Source: JBCCQH01 sp039024435 (lineage in GTDB: Bacteria; Bacteroidota; Bacteroidia; J057; JADKCL01). From it: a stretch of 64,000 nucleotides of DNA. Positions 1 through 9,186 of the stretch are shown one piece after another; position 1 is the stretch's first letter; each line of letters opens with the position of its first letter. Both the position numbers and the translations under genes were made by a program. The notes beneath the pieces are model-generated. The model was not told the origin of the DNA, did no database searches, and saw only the letters and a list, made by a program, of their open reading frames with translations. The stretch is taken from NCBI GenBank assembly GCA_039024435.1, contig JBCCQH010000010.1:30275-94274 (forward strand), written 5' to 3'.

Positions 1-381
1 GCTGCCCAGCGGGCACTGTCCAAAGAAGGTGGTTTCCGACCAGCCAAACTGGCCCCCTTGGGCCACCACTGCCCCGCCGTAGGTCACCGTGTAGGAACCA
101 TTGCCAAAATCGCAGCAAATTCCATCATCGTAACTGTCGATGATTTCGAATTCGAGGCATTGGTTGGCGGGTACACAGACGGTGTCGCCCAAGGCGTTCA
201 TCTGGGTGGCGAGGCTATCGCCGTTGCCATCGCGGATCACCCAGGCGGTTTCATTGGGATAGTTGTCCGGGACAATGGTCACGGCCACTTCTACTTCACC
301 GAGCGAACATTGCGCCCACAGCGCAGCAGTCGGGTTCCCCAATAACAGAACAAGTATAGAACACAGCAATCTATAGCGCAT
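1..381 (-). CDS. Secreted protein, N-terminal part (cut by window edge)
   Basis: Reading the minus strand from an ATG at 381 gives an open frame of 127 codons that runs off the left edge, so the C-terminus is missing. The protein starts with a signal peptide (MRYRLLCSILVLLLG... ending near ALWAQ), followed by a compact domain containing DSYDDGICCDFGNGSYTV. This Asp/Gly-rich ICC-x-x-GNGSY motif is common in large secreted or surface proteins of Bacteroidota, where it usually sits beside a T9SS C-terminal signal (family knowledge). No catalytic motif is visible in the portion available. The plus-strand frame at 58-345 is its shadow. Confidence 0.75.
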   Translation of the reverse strand, partial: MRYRLLCSILVLLLGNPTAALWAQCSLGEVEVAVTIVPDNYPNETAWVIRDGNGDSLATQMNALGDTVCVPANQCLEFEIIDSYDDGICCDFGNGSYTVTYGGAVVAQGGQFGWSETTFFGQCPLGS

Positions 382-911
382 AAAACAATCGGAATCTTTG
401 AATCTCTAATGGTAAACTACAACGATTTTTTGATTTTTCCCGGGGGTTCTGGGCCAAAGGGGCAAAATAATCCAACGAGCAAAGTCGCACCGCGGAAGCA
501 GCCATTCTATCCGATTTTTGTTTTCCCGAATTGCCGATGCCCGTAATGCGCGGTGATTTGCGCGGTCAATTCGGCGTTGCATGCATCGGAGTGGTTGGTG
601 TCTTCGCCCTGCCGGTTCGTCCAGCGGTGCCCCCAGGCGGTTGTTCTCATTGCTGCGGTATGGGTCCGGGCCCACCGCCCACTCTTCGTCCCGGAGCACG
701 GCCCAGTAGTGGGGATGCTCACGGTATAAAAAGGTGTATCTACGAAATTGACGAGCGCGGGCTCGAATGGCTGCGGCGAGACGCTCAATTGTACGGCAAT
801 ACTGAGGCGAAGCTTTCCGCCGGGAATCCCGCGGGAAAATCAGAAATCAGAATTCCCCCCCTCGCATGCTTCCCCGCTCTCGCGGTGAATCAATGGTCGG
901 GCCGGCGATTG
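382..911. other. Intergenic stretch without a convincing gene
   Basis: This 530-base gap lies between the start of the truncated secreted gene and the end of carB. The minus strand keeps two overlapping open frames (about 406-790) with protein-like composition, one containing HPHYWAVLRDEEWAVGPD. Neither has a good ATG start, and they look like fragments of one frame broken by frameshifts. I cannot assign them to a family. It may be a decayed gene. Confidence 0.4.
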
Positions 912-3728
912 TCAACGGCTCAGATACAGGTTCCGCTCATTGTACAGCTTTAAGAAGAAGTCATCGTTCAAGTCGTCAATGAAGCGAATGGCCTCCCCGG
1001 TCGACTTCATCTCGGGACCGAGTTCCTTGTTGACGTTCGGGAACTTGTTAAAGGAGAACACGGGAATCTTAATCGCGTAGCCTTCGAGTTGCGGATCAAA
1101 GGTGAAATCCTTGAGCTTGTGGGTGCCCAGCATCACCTTGGTGGCGATGTTTACGTAGGGGATTTTGTGGGCCTTGGCGATGAACGGGACCGTGCGCGAT
1201 GCCCGCGGATTGGCCTCGATGACGTACACTTTGTCGCCCTGCACGGCAAACTGGATATTGATCAAACCCACCACGCCGAGGGCCAGCGCGATCTGTCGGG
1301 TGTAGTTTTCCATCATCGTCTTTTGCAGGTCGCCCAGGCTGAAAGGCGGCAAAACCGCGCTGGAATCGCCCGAGTGGATGCCCGCCGGCTCGATGTGTTC
1401 CATCATGCCGATCATTTGGACTTCCTCTCCATCGCAGATGGCATCCACCTCTGCTTCAATTGCTCCATCGAGGAAGTGATCAATCAAGACCTTGTTGCCG
1501 GGGATGTCTTTGAGGGTATTGATGACGTGCTCTTCGAGTTCGTCGTCGTTGATGACGATCCGCATGCTCTGCCCGCCGAGGACGTAAGAAGGCCGCACCA
1601 GCGCCGGATAGCCCACGTGCTTGACCACGCGCAGGGCGTCGTCCGCATTTTCCGCGACCCCAAACTCCGGATAGGGAATGCCCAAATCCTTCAGCAGGGT
1701 GGAAAATGAGCCGCGGTCCTCCGCCATGTCCAGGGATTTGTAGGGAGTGCCAATGATGGAAATGCCGTAGCGGTCCAGCTTTTCCGCCAGTTTCAGCGCG
1801 GTCTGCCCGCCCAATTGCACGATCACGCCTTCCGGTTGTTCGTGGCGAATGATGTCGTAAATGTGCTCCCAGAAGACCGGCTCAAAGTAGAGTTTGTCCG
1901 CGATGTTAAAGTCGGTGGACACGGTTTCCGGGTTGCAATTGATCATGATCGTTTCCAGGCCCACCTCTTCGGCGGCCAGTACGCCGTGGACGCAGCAGTA
2001 ATCAAACTCGATTCCCTGCCCGATTCGGTTGGGTCCCGAGCCAAAGATGACAACCTTGCGGTTCTCGCTCCGCACCGATTCATTTTCCCCATCAAATGTC
2101 GAGTAGAAATACGGCGTCTGCGCGGCAAATTCAGCGGCGCAAGTGTCCACCATCTTGTAATTGCGCCGGATGCCCAGTTCTTCGCGGCGCTTGTACACTT
2201 CGGATTCCCAACAATTTAGCAGGTGGGCGACCTGCCGATCCGCGTAGCCGTTGCGCTTGGCGTGCACCAGCAATTCGCGGGGGATCGTATCGATATCGTA
2301 GCGGGAAATGCGTTTTTCCAGGTCCACCAAGCCAGCGATTTGCTCCAGGAACCAGGGGTCAATTCGGGTGGCTTTGAACACGGAACGGAGCGGCACGCCG
2401 AGTTGCATGGCGTCCTTGATGTGAAACAGGCGGTCGCCCGAGGGATGCTCCAAACTCGCCATGATCTGGTCGAGCTTGGTGAGTTCTTTGCCGTCGGCCC
2501 CGAGGCCGTTGCGCTTGATTTCCAGGGATTGACAGGCTTTTTGCAGGGCTTCGCTGAAGCTGCGGCCGATGGCCATGACTTCCCCGACCGATTTCATTTG
2601 TAGTCCCAGGTGCTTGTCCGCGCCCCGGAACTTGTTGAAATTCCAGCGCGGAATCTTCACAATCACGTAGTCCAGCGTGGGCTCAAAAAAGGCCGAAGTC
2701 GTGCCGGTAATCTGGTTCGGCAGTTCGTGCATGAGGTAGCCCACCGCCAGTTTGGCAGCAATTTTGGCGATGGGATAACCGGTGGCTTTTGAGGCCAGGG
2801 CCGAGGAGCGCGACACGCGGGGATTGATCTCGATGACGATCATGCGCTCGGTTTCTGGGTCAATGGCAAACTGCACGTTGCAGCCGCCGGCAAATTCACC
2901 GATGGCGTCCATCACCTGAAACGACATGTTGCGCATCTGTTGCATTGCGGTGTCGGGCAGGGTCATCGCCGGCGCCACGGTTATGGAATCCCCGGTGTGG
3001 ATGCCCATGGGGTCCACGTTTTCGATGGAACAAATGACCACGTGATTACCGCCCGAATCGCGCAGCACTTCCAACTCGTATTCCCGCCAGCCAAAGATGC
3101 TTTCCTCGATCAGGACCTCGTGGATCGGACTGGTGTGGAGCGCGTGGGTCAGGGCCTTGTCAAACTTTTCCGGATCGGTCACAAATCCGCCTCCCGTGCC
3201 CCCCAGGGTGTACGAAGGCCGCAAGACCAGCGGAAAACCGATTTCCTGGGCGATTTCTTTGCCCTGCAGAAAGCTCTTCGCAATCCGCGCCCGCGGAACC
3301 GGAATCCCCTCCGCAATCATCAATTTGCGGAACGCCTCGCGGTCCTCGGCCGTATCGATGCCTTTGAAGTCCACCCCGATGGTGCGCACGCCAAACTGCT
3401 GCCAGATGCCCGCCTTTTCGCAGTCAATCGCCAGGTTGAGCCCGGTTTGGCCGCCCATGGTCGGCAGCACCGCATCGATGCTCGGCTGCTCTTGGAGAAT
3501 CTTAACGATGGACTGCCGGGTGAGCGGTAACAGATACACGTGGTCCGCCGTGACCGGATCGGTCATGATCGTCGCCGGATTCGAGTTGATGAGGCTTACT
3601 TTGATGCCTTCCTCGCGAAGCGAACGGGAAGCTTGAGAACCAGAATAATCGAATTCACAGGCCTGACCAATAATAATGGGGCCGCTTCCAATAATCAGGA
3701 TGTGCTTGATGGAGGTATCCAGGGGCAT
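912..3728 (-). CDS. carB: Carbamoyl-phosphate synthase large subunit, lacking regulatory domain
   Basis: Catalyses ATP-dependent synthesis of carbamoyl phosphate from bicarbonate and glutamine-derived ammonia, feeding pyrimidine and arginine synthesis in the cytoplasm. The 938-residue protein shows the expected internal duplication. The first half begins ILIIGSGPIIIGQACEFDYS and has the ATP-grasp loop RPSYTLGGTGGG near residue 170. The second half begins VIFGSGPNRIGQGIEFDYC and has RPSYVLGGQSM. The E. coli enzyme has about 1,073 residues; this one stops right after the second ATP-grasp/oligomerisation unit, so the C-terminal MGS-like allosteric domain is absent, as is usual for Bacteroidota. 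The start ATG at 3728 precedes a typical N-terminus. carA is not in the window. Confidence 0.97.
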   Translation of the reverse strand: MPLDTSIKHILIIGSGPIIIGQACEFDYSGSQASRSLREEGIKVSLINSNPATIMTDPVTADHVYLLPLTRQSIVKILQEQPSIDAVLPTMGGQTGLNLAIDCEKAGIWQQFGVRTIGVDFKGIDTAEDREAFRKLMIAEGIPVPRARIAKSFLQGKEIAQEIGFPLVLRPSYTLGGTGGGFVTDPEKFDKALTHALHTSPIHEVLIEESIFGWREYELEVLRDSGGNHVVICSIENVDPMGIHTGDSITVAPAMTLPDTAMQQMRNMSFQVMDAIGEFAGGCNVQFAIDPETERMIVIEINPRVSRSSALASKATGYPIAKIAAKLAVGYLMHELPNQITGTTSAFFEPTLDYVIVKIPRWNFNKFRGADKHLGLQMKSVGEVMAIGRSFSEALQKACQSLEIKRNGLGADGKELTKLDQIMASLEHPSGDRLFHIKDAMQLGVPLRSVFKATRIDPWFLEQIAGLVDLEKRISRYDIDTIPRELLVHAKRNGYADRQVAHLLNCWESEVYKRREELGIRRNYKMVDTCAAEFAAQTPYFYSTFDGENESVRSENRKVVIFGSGPNRIGQGIEFDYCCVHGVLAAEEVGLETIMINCNPETVSTDFNIADKLYFEPVFWEHIYDIIRHEQPEGVIVQLGGQTALKLAEKLDRYGISIIGTPYKSLDMAEDRGSFSTLLKDLGIPYPEFGVAENADDALRVVKHVGYPALVRPSYVLGGQSMRIVINDDELEEHVINTLKDIPGNKVLIDHFLDGAIEAEVDAICDGEEVQMIGMMEHIEPAGIHSGDSSAVLPPFSLGDLQKTMMENYTRQIALALGVVGLINIQFAVQGDKVYVIEANPRASRTVPFIAKAHKIPYVNIATKVMLGTHKLKDFTFDPQLEGYAIKIPVFSFNKFPNVNKELGPEMKSTGEAIRFIDDLNDDFFLKLYNERNLYLSR

Positions 3729-3747
3729 AGGCGGGTCAAAATTTTTG

Positions 3748-3755
3748 CAAAATTA
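3748..3755 (-). promoter_or_regulatory. Possible -7 promoter element of carB
   Basis: On the minus strand the octamer TAATTTTG matches the Bacteroidota -7 consensus TAnnTTTG about 20 bases upstream of the carB ATG. No TTTG sits at the ideal -33 distance, so this is a weak call. Confidence 0.3.
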
Positions 3756-4097
3756 ACGCATCAAATCGTTTTTGCTAGTAAAACATTGCAAATTTTACCG
3801 TCGAGGGCGCTTTTAGATACGCTGTTGCAAACTTATCCCGCGCGTGCTAAAACTATGCTAAAACTTATGCACAACGCATCAGAAAAATAAGGGCCAAATC
3901 ACCACACCGCAGTACGGCACCCCACGATGGAAACCTGGCAAAACAGTCCCTGAGAATGCAAACCAGAGCGACCATTTACGCAATCAGACATCCTGCTTCC
4001 GGTACTGCTCCCCCCCCTTCAAACCTCGACTTTCCTTTCTCGCCCATTTTCGGAGCGAGTTGGCGCAGCTCAGAACTCTGGCTGCGCACTCCAAAAC

Positions 4098-4157
4098 GAG
4101 CTTCGATGGACGAAAAAATCTGCGATAACAAATTTCACAAATCAATTTTAAACCGCC
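4098..4157 (+). repeat. 60-base dispersed repeat, copy A
   Basis: Begins GAGCTTCGATGGACGAAAAA and ends CAATTTTAAACCGCC. The same 60 bases, with about five substitutions and in the opposite orientation, occur at 15775-15834. The tail (AATTTTAAACCGCCTCT-like) recurs at 15918-15934 and, with a small deletion, near 53255-53273. Here it abuts the MITE-like element. Confidence 0.7.
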
Positions 4158-4162
4158 TCTAA

Positions 4163-4349
4163 TTCTACTTTGTCAAGTTAAAAAACACCAATCCGTCTTC
4201 GCCAACCCGCTAGGGCGCAGTGAGGGGAAAAGCAGCCCCGCTCAAGATCACTGCGTATTCCTCCTGATCTCCTCCTTGCTCCTTTGTCGCGCGTCGCGAA
4301 GACACTTAGGAAGAAGATTGGGCAGAAATGCAAACCTGACAAAGTAGAA
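4163..4349 (+). mobile_element. MITE-like non-autonomous element, copy A (187 bp)
   Basis: The ends form imperfect terminal inverted repeats: TTCTACTTTGTCAAG on the left and the complement of TTCTACTTTGTCAGG on the right. The flanking tetramers are CTAA and CTAC, an imperfect target-site duplication. The reverse complement of the element at 13174-13480 matches almost throughout, except that copy A lacks about 120 internal bases. No transposase is encoded. Confidence 0.65.
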
Positions 4350-4608
4350 CTACCCCCCGGATCAATGTTCTGCTTGCCCTTTCCAGCCAACTGGCTACGG
4401 TTTTGAGCCCAAAAAAGAAGGGATCGCTAGGTAAAACTACTTTGCGGTCCCATTCGGTACCCACAATGGATCGGATGTCTAGCACTTTGGTCGCAGGTTC
4501 AGCCCCCAAGCCAGGATCGGCCGAGGCTCACCAAATCAGCTCCCCCCAACCGCACTTTCCTCGGCATCCCGTATATTGCGCGGGAATTGGCGCTTCATAC
4601 CCCAAGCG

Positions 4609-5832
4609 ATGCACATTGCGGTACTTTCTGATCCCAACAATTTCCACACTCAAAAATGGGTGCGGGCGTTGCAGGATGCCGGTGCGGACGCTACCGTCTT
4701 TAGCTTTGAGGAAAATCGGCACTCAGAAATCCCCGCGGTAACCTTGCCCGCCCCCTACCGCTTCCGCGGTCGGTATTCCTACTTGTCTTATTTGCGGGGC
4801 GGCAAAGTCCTCAATGCCGTCTTGCAAGCCCACCGGGTCGACCTCATCAATGCCCTCAACATCACACCCTTCGGGGTATGGGCCATGCGGTCACAATTCC
4901 GCCCCCTGATTCTAAGCGCTCTTGGGGCGGACATCCTCGAATACCCACCCACCGGCGCCGGCTCCCCGGTCCTTGAGTTCCGCTCCTGGTCCAATATCAG
5001 CGGAGACCGCCGCTGGATCGCTCGCAAGCGCCACCAACTCATGCGCCGCTACTACCGCCGCTTGGTCGCGCAAGCCCTCCGAGCCGGAGACCTCATCACC
5101 GGAGACAACCAGTACCTCATCGACTGCATGGAGCAGTGGTTTGCCGTACCGCCGGCCAAGCTCAAATTGCTGCGCTGGGGGGTGGAAGAGAAAATGTTTG
5201 CCGCGGAAGCCGCCGAACTCACCACCCTGCGCACCGAATTGGGCCTCCGGGCAGAGCACCGAACGATTCTGAGTCCCCGGGGCGCAAAGGCCATTTACCA
5301 GGGAGACATCATCCTGGCCGCCTTCACCAAATTGCTGGCTGATCGCACCCTAGCGGTGCAATGCATCATGCTCTCGTCCGGCTACGCCATCGATCCCGCC
5401 GTGAAGCAGGCCGCCCAACAACTGGCGGCGCGCGATTCCCGGTTTGTCTTTGTGGATCAAGCCTTGCCCCGGGAAAAGATCTACACCCTCTGGAACCTGG
5501 TCGATGTCTTCATCTCCGCGCCCATCTACGACGGATACTCGGCGGCGGTCGCCGAAGGACGCTACATCGGGGCCGTGCCCGTATTGAACGATATTCCGGC
5601 TACCCGGGAACTGTTTGTCCACGGAGAGAACGGCTGGATTTGCGATCCCTTTACCCCGGAACAACTCGCAGATGACCTTGGGAAAATCCTCCGCGACCTC
5701 CCCCGACTGAAAGAAAAGTTTGCCCGGACCAATCGGGCGTGGATTCTCGAACACTCCCGGGTAAAAAACAGTGCCCGGATGTTCCTAAAATGGTCAGAAA
5801 ATCTGCTTTCAAGCCCCCAAAAGCCCAATTAA
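4609..5832 (+). CDS. Glycosyltransferase, GT-B fold (GT4-like)
   Basis: A 407-residue cytoplasmic glycosyltransferase, probably transferring a sugar from a nucleotide donor in polysaccharide or glycolipid assembly; the substrate cannot be deduced. The N-terminal half starts MHIAVLSDPNNFHTQKW, typical of GT4-like enzymes that open with a substrate-binding Rossmann domain. The C-terminal donor domain contains YSAAVAEGRYIGAVPVLND followed by ATRELFVHGENGWICDP, matching the family pattern E-x7-E and the conserved NG(W/F) loop. I prefer the ATG at 4609 over one 33 bases upstream because the first beta-strand starts there. It stands alone: the next gene is 206 bases away. Confidence 0.85.
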   Translation: MHIAVLSDPNNFHTQKWVRALQDAGADATVFSFEENRHSEIPAVTLPAPYRFRGRYSYLSYLRGGKVLNAVLQAHRVDLINALNITPFGVWAMRSQFRPLILSALGADILEYPPTGAGSPVLEFRSWSNISGDRRWIARKRHQLMRRYYRRLVAQALRAGDLITGDNQYLIDCMEQWFAVPPAKLKLLRWGVEEKMFAAEAAELTTLRTELGLRAEHRTILSPRGAKAIYQGDIILAAFTKLLADRTLAVQCIMLSSGYAIDPAVKQAAQQLAARDSRFVFVDQALPREKIYTLWNLVDVFISAPIYDGYSAAVAEGRYIGAVPVLNDIPATRELFVHGENGWICDPFTPEQLADDLGKILRDLPRLKEKFARTNRAWILEHSRVKNSARMFLKWSENLLSSPQKPN

Positions 5833-6038
5833 AGCTCCCCGGGCGAACATCCGTTTGCCAAATTTATGAATGTAAGTTTTACATATCGATAGTCAGGCAA
5901 ATTGTTTCCCCGCCTACATTTTTTTCCTAACTTGCTGGCAGATTCATCAATCAATTGTTTTCCCAATACGGCACGGTATCTGAAGCTACCTTAATTTTTT
6001 TCACTGATCGACCAACCGCTTTGTAAATACGCTCAAGC

Positions 6039-6305
6039 ATGAAACGTTTCGGAATACCGGTGTTGCTCTCCGCTGCTTATTTGGCCTTGATCCTACTCGT
6101 TTTCTCCTCGAAGTACGGGCAAGAGCGGGAATCATTCTTTCCCCCGCCACTCAACCAAGTGGAAATCACCCACGAGCCGAGCGCAAGTCCGCCCCCTGCC
6201 ATCGAACTGCCCCCGGAAACCTCCGTTCCGGCACCGGAAACTGGCGAAGCGGAAGCCAGCCAGACAAATGGATCCCACCCCGAGTCCTCCGAAGGCGATA
6301 TCTAA
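6039..6305 (+). CDS. Small membrane-anchored proline-rich protein
   Basis: An 88-residue frame starting MKRFGIPVLLSAAYLALILL, a single hydrophobic segment that should act as a membrane anchor or uncleaved signal. It is followed by an acidic, proline-rich tail (FFPPPLNQVE, SASPPPAIELPPE). Such tails occur in small envelope proteins, but I recognise no family. It converges with the TonB-dependent receptor downstream. The composition argues for a real gene; the function is unknown. Confidence 0.5.
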   Translation: MKRFGIPVLLSAAYLALILLVFSSKYGQERESFFPPPLNQVEITHEPSASPPPAIELPPETSVPAPETGEAEASQTNGSHPESSEGDI

Positions 6306-6484
6306 ATCCGCCTCGCCTTCACAAAGACTCGCCTCCCTCCATTTCTCGTCTGTCCCTTCATCTCCCCCCGATAAGCAAAAAGCAGAACCCTTCTCGTGAA
6401 TCCGGCCCCGGTGCTTCTTGCGCCGGAAGTTGTGTTTTCCGGAGCAGTGTAAAATCGATCCGCGCACGTTAAACCGCCCCCCAA

Positions 6485-8890
6485 TCAAATGTCAATCACA
6501 ATCCCAATACTGGGCAGTAAAGTGCCCTGCGTATTGGCGATGGTTTGTGTCTGAAAACGAGTGGGGTCGTTCGGATCGACCACCGGATTGCCGAGATCGT
6601 CCCGCACCACATCGAGGAAGGGAGCCCCCTCCGCCTGGAAGTTGTACGCATTTTGAATGTCCAGGTACAGGTTCAGGCTCCACTTTTGGAAGAACCACTT
6701 CTTATCGATGCGCACGTCGAGTTGGTGCGCAGCTTCGGTCCGCAAGGTGTTCAACAGCCCGTAGTTCGGCAGTCCCCGGCCGGTGATGCTCCAGATGGCG
6801 ATCTGGGAGGAACGCGCTACGTCAAAGGGGGTGTAGGGCGTACCGCCGTAGAAGCGCCAGCGCGCGCCGACTTCCCAGTTGCCTTTGAACTTCTTGCCCA
6901 AGGTGGAGGTGATGATGTGGCGGTTGTCCCAGGCCGAAGGCTTAAATTCGCCAGTGCCATCGGTAAATTCCGAACGTACAAAGGTGTACGCCACAATGCC
7001 GAAAAAGCCCTTGAAGAGCTTTTGCTGGGCCAGGAGCTCAATTCCGTAGGCCCGGCCTTCCGAGGTAGAATTTGCTGGCTCGTTGCCGATCACCCCAAAA
7101 TCCCCCCCGAGATTGGCCAGCGAAATCGAGTCGCGCAGCAGGAAGGGATAGTTGCTATAGCGCTTGTAAAAGCCCTCAACGGAAAATTTCGTGTTAAAAT
7201 CCGTATTGTATTCCACTCCCCCCACAAGGTGGGCCGAGCGGATGTAGCGGACCTGATTGTCGCGGTTGACCAGGGTGCCGGCCGCATCGCGGTAGCCCAG
7301 CACCGTGTAGGGGGGCAACTGGTAGTAGATCCCGGTGTTGAAATTGGCGCTCAGGCGCGGAGTAATGTTAAACGCCGCCGAAAACCGGGGAGAAAACTGC
7401 TCCAATAGGTTTTGCATCTCCGGGGAATAGGAATTGCCATCCATGCGCAGGCCCAAAGCCAGACTCAGGCGATCATTCAAGAAAGTGCGGCTAACATTGC
7501 CAAACAATCCGTACTTGTGCAGATCTAGGGCCGATTCAAACGAAATCGTATCCAGTCCCATCGGCGTCGCGATCCGGTTGAAGGTCGAATTGTTGTACTT
7601 CGCGTACTCATAGCTCACGCCATACAGGATCTTGAAACCAGCCGAGCGGATGTTGTGCTCCAGGCGAAATTTGTTCTCGATCTCCTGCGACGTGTAATCC
7701 AGGATTTTTCCGTCCGGATTTTCCTCATTGTTGTCCTCAAACTTGAAAGCACGGTTGTTGAGCATATTGCGGCTCGCCACGAAGGTCAGAAAGCTCTTCT
7801 CGAAAAAGTGCTTGTAATTTGCCCCCACCGCATAATTCCACTGCGTATTGACCGGAAGATTCCCGAGAATGTAGCGCTGGGCGTCGGTGGAATCGGCCCC
7901 AAGGTTAAGGGCAAACTCATCGATGGCCCCGAGTCCCAGTACAATCAACTCGTTTTTCGCGTCAAATTTGGTGCGGGTCTTGAACTGAAAGTCATTGTAA
8001 TTCGGCAGGAAGGGCAATCCGAGTACATTGAACAGCCAACCGAGGTAGCTCCGCCGGGCGGAGGCGATGAAGGTCGTTTTTTTGCCCAGCGGCCCTTCGA
8101 GCGTCAGGCCCAAATCGGTCGAGGAAACCGTCCCGTTCAAACCGATCCGGTCTTCGCGGCCGCTTTTCTGCTTGATCTCCATGACCGAGGACAGCGTGTT
8201 GCCACGATTCGTGGGGAAAGCGCTCGTGAAGAGATCGACTTCCCGGATGAAATTGACGTTGATCAGGCCCACCGGTCCCCCGCTGGCCCCCTGGGTCGAG
8301 AAGTGATTGATGTTCGGGACCTCGACCCCATCCAGGTAAAAGCGGTTTTCATTGGGAGCCCCGCCGCGAATGATGATGTCGTTGCGGAAAGACACCGTTC
8401 CGGCCACCCCCGGCAAGGATTGAATCACCCGCGAGATGTCACGGTTGCCTCCCGGATTGCGCGCAATTTCATTCACCCCAATTGTGCGCAGCGACACCGG
8501 ACTCTCCGCCGTCTTATTGTAAGGAGAAGCAACAATCTCCACCGCCTCTACTTCGGTGCCTTCTTCCTCCATACCGATTTCAAGAATGACCGGTTTGGCA
8601 TTGGTCACTTCGAGTTCAGTCCGTACGATGGTCTTGTACCCCGTGTAGGTAACCTGAAGATTGTACAGGCCGGGAGGAATGCCTTTGATCTCAAAAGCGC
8701 CGGTCGAGTCGGTGTATCCACCGTAAGGTTGATCCTGGATCCGTACGGTCGCAAAATCGAGGGGCGTATTGTTGATCGCATTGACAACGCGTCCCCGGAT
8801 GATCCCATTTTGGGCCAAAACCAAGGTCGACATCATCATCAATACCACTACAAATACAATTCGAATGGGCAGAAACGCAGCTTTTCGCAT
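6485..8890 (-). CDS. TonB-dependent receptor with carboxypeptidase-regulatory-like domain
   Basis: Outer-membrane active transporter of 801 residues. It starts MRKAAFLPIR with a signal peptide ending near LVLAQ. Next comes a carboxypeptidase-regulatory-like beta-sandwich (IIRGRVVNAINNTPLDFATV ... GGYTDSTGAFEIKGIPPG), then the plug (SRVIQSLPGVAGTVSFRNDI, IIRGGAPNENRFYLDG) and a beta-barrel rich in aromatic strands up to the C-terminus LLPSIGIVIDI. An upstream in-frame codon would add 20 residues but would displace the signal peptide, so I start at 8890. No SusD partner is adjacent, so the substrate (siderophore, glycan or peptide) is open. Confidence 0.92.
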   Translation of the reverse strand: MRKAAFLPIRIVFVVVLMMMSTLVLAQNGIIRGRVVNAINNTPLDFATVRIQDQPYGGYTDSTGAFEIKGIPPGLYNLQVTYTGYKTIVRTELEVTNAKPVILEIGMEEEGTEVEAVEIVASPYNKTAESPVSLRTIGVNEIARNPGGNRDISRVIQSLPGVAGTVSFRNDIIIRGGAPNENRFYLDGVEVPNINHFSTQGASGGPVGLINVNFIREVDLFTSAFPTNRGNTLSSVMEIKQKSGREDRIGLNGTVSSTDLGLTLEGPLGKKTTFIASARRSYLGWLFNVLGLPFLPNYNDFQFKTRTKFDAKNELIVLGLGAIDEFALNLGADSTDAQRYILGNLPVNTQWNYAVGANYKHFFEKSFLTFVASRNMLNNRAFKFEDNNEENPDGKILDYTSQEIENKFRLEHNIRSAGFKILYGVSYEYAKYNNSTFNRIATPMGLDTISFESALDLHKYGLFGNVSRTFLNDRLSLALGLRMDGNSYSPEMQNLLEQFSPRFSAAFNITPRLSANFNTGIYYQLPPYTVLGYRDAAGTLVNRDNQVRYIRSAHLVGGVEYNTDFNTKFSVEGFYKRYSNYPFLLRDSISLANLGGDFGVIGNEPANSTSEGRAYGIELLAQQKLFKGFFGIVAYTFVRSEFTDGTGEFKPSAWDNRHIITSTLGKKFKGNWEVGARWRFYGGTPYTPFDVARSSQIAIWSITGRGLPNYGLLNTLRTEAAHQLDVRIDKKWFFQKWSLNLYLDIQNAYNFQAEGAPFLDVVRDDLGNPVVDPNDPTRFQTQTIANTQGTLLPSIGIVIDI

Positions 8891-9186
8891 TGATTGTGTT
8901 GTTTCCGGAATAACCGCCGCAAAAATCACTTTGTTTAACCTTTTCGGCAAATGCGGCGGATTTGAAGCCCAAAAACTTCAACAAAAATCGCGAAGCAGTC
9001 CCTCAACGGAGGCCAACATTCAGACCGCAAAATGGTGATTTTTGCGGCGGTCACAGGTGCAAATTCGGAAGGGGGGACCAACTTTCCGGGGCTTGGGGGC
9101 CAATGCTCACCACTGCGTAGTCCCGGGCTGCAATATTCTCCCCGCCCATTTCAAACCAAACTCAGCCCGCCCCGTTTTATAATTAT

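Larger units (their letters stand above)
3729..4608. other. Repeat-bearing intergenic region
   Basis: An 880-base gap between carB and the glycosyltransferase gene with no plausible gene. Its right part holds copy A of a 60-base dispersed repeat (4098-4157) immediately followed by copy A of a MITE-like element (4163-4349). The short frames here have no family resemblance. Confidence 0.6.

Noticed and set aside
58..345. Plus-strand open frame at the left edge
   Set aside because: It is the antisense of the truncated secreted protein, which has a signal peptide and a known motif on the minus strand.
531..953. 140-codon plus-strand frame overlapping the carB end
   Set aside because: No start context or family pattern, Pro/Gly/Arg-rich composition typical of GC-rich non-coding sequence, and overlap with carB.
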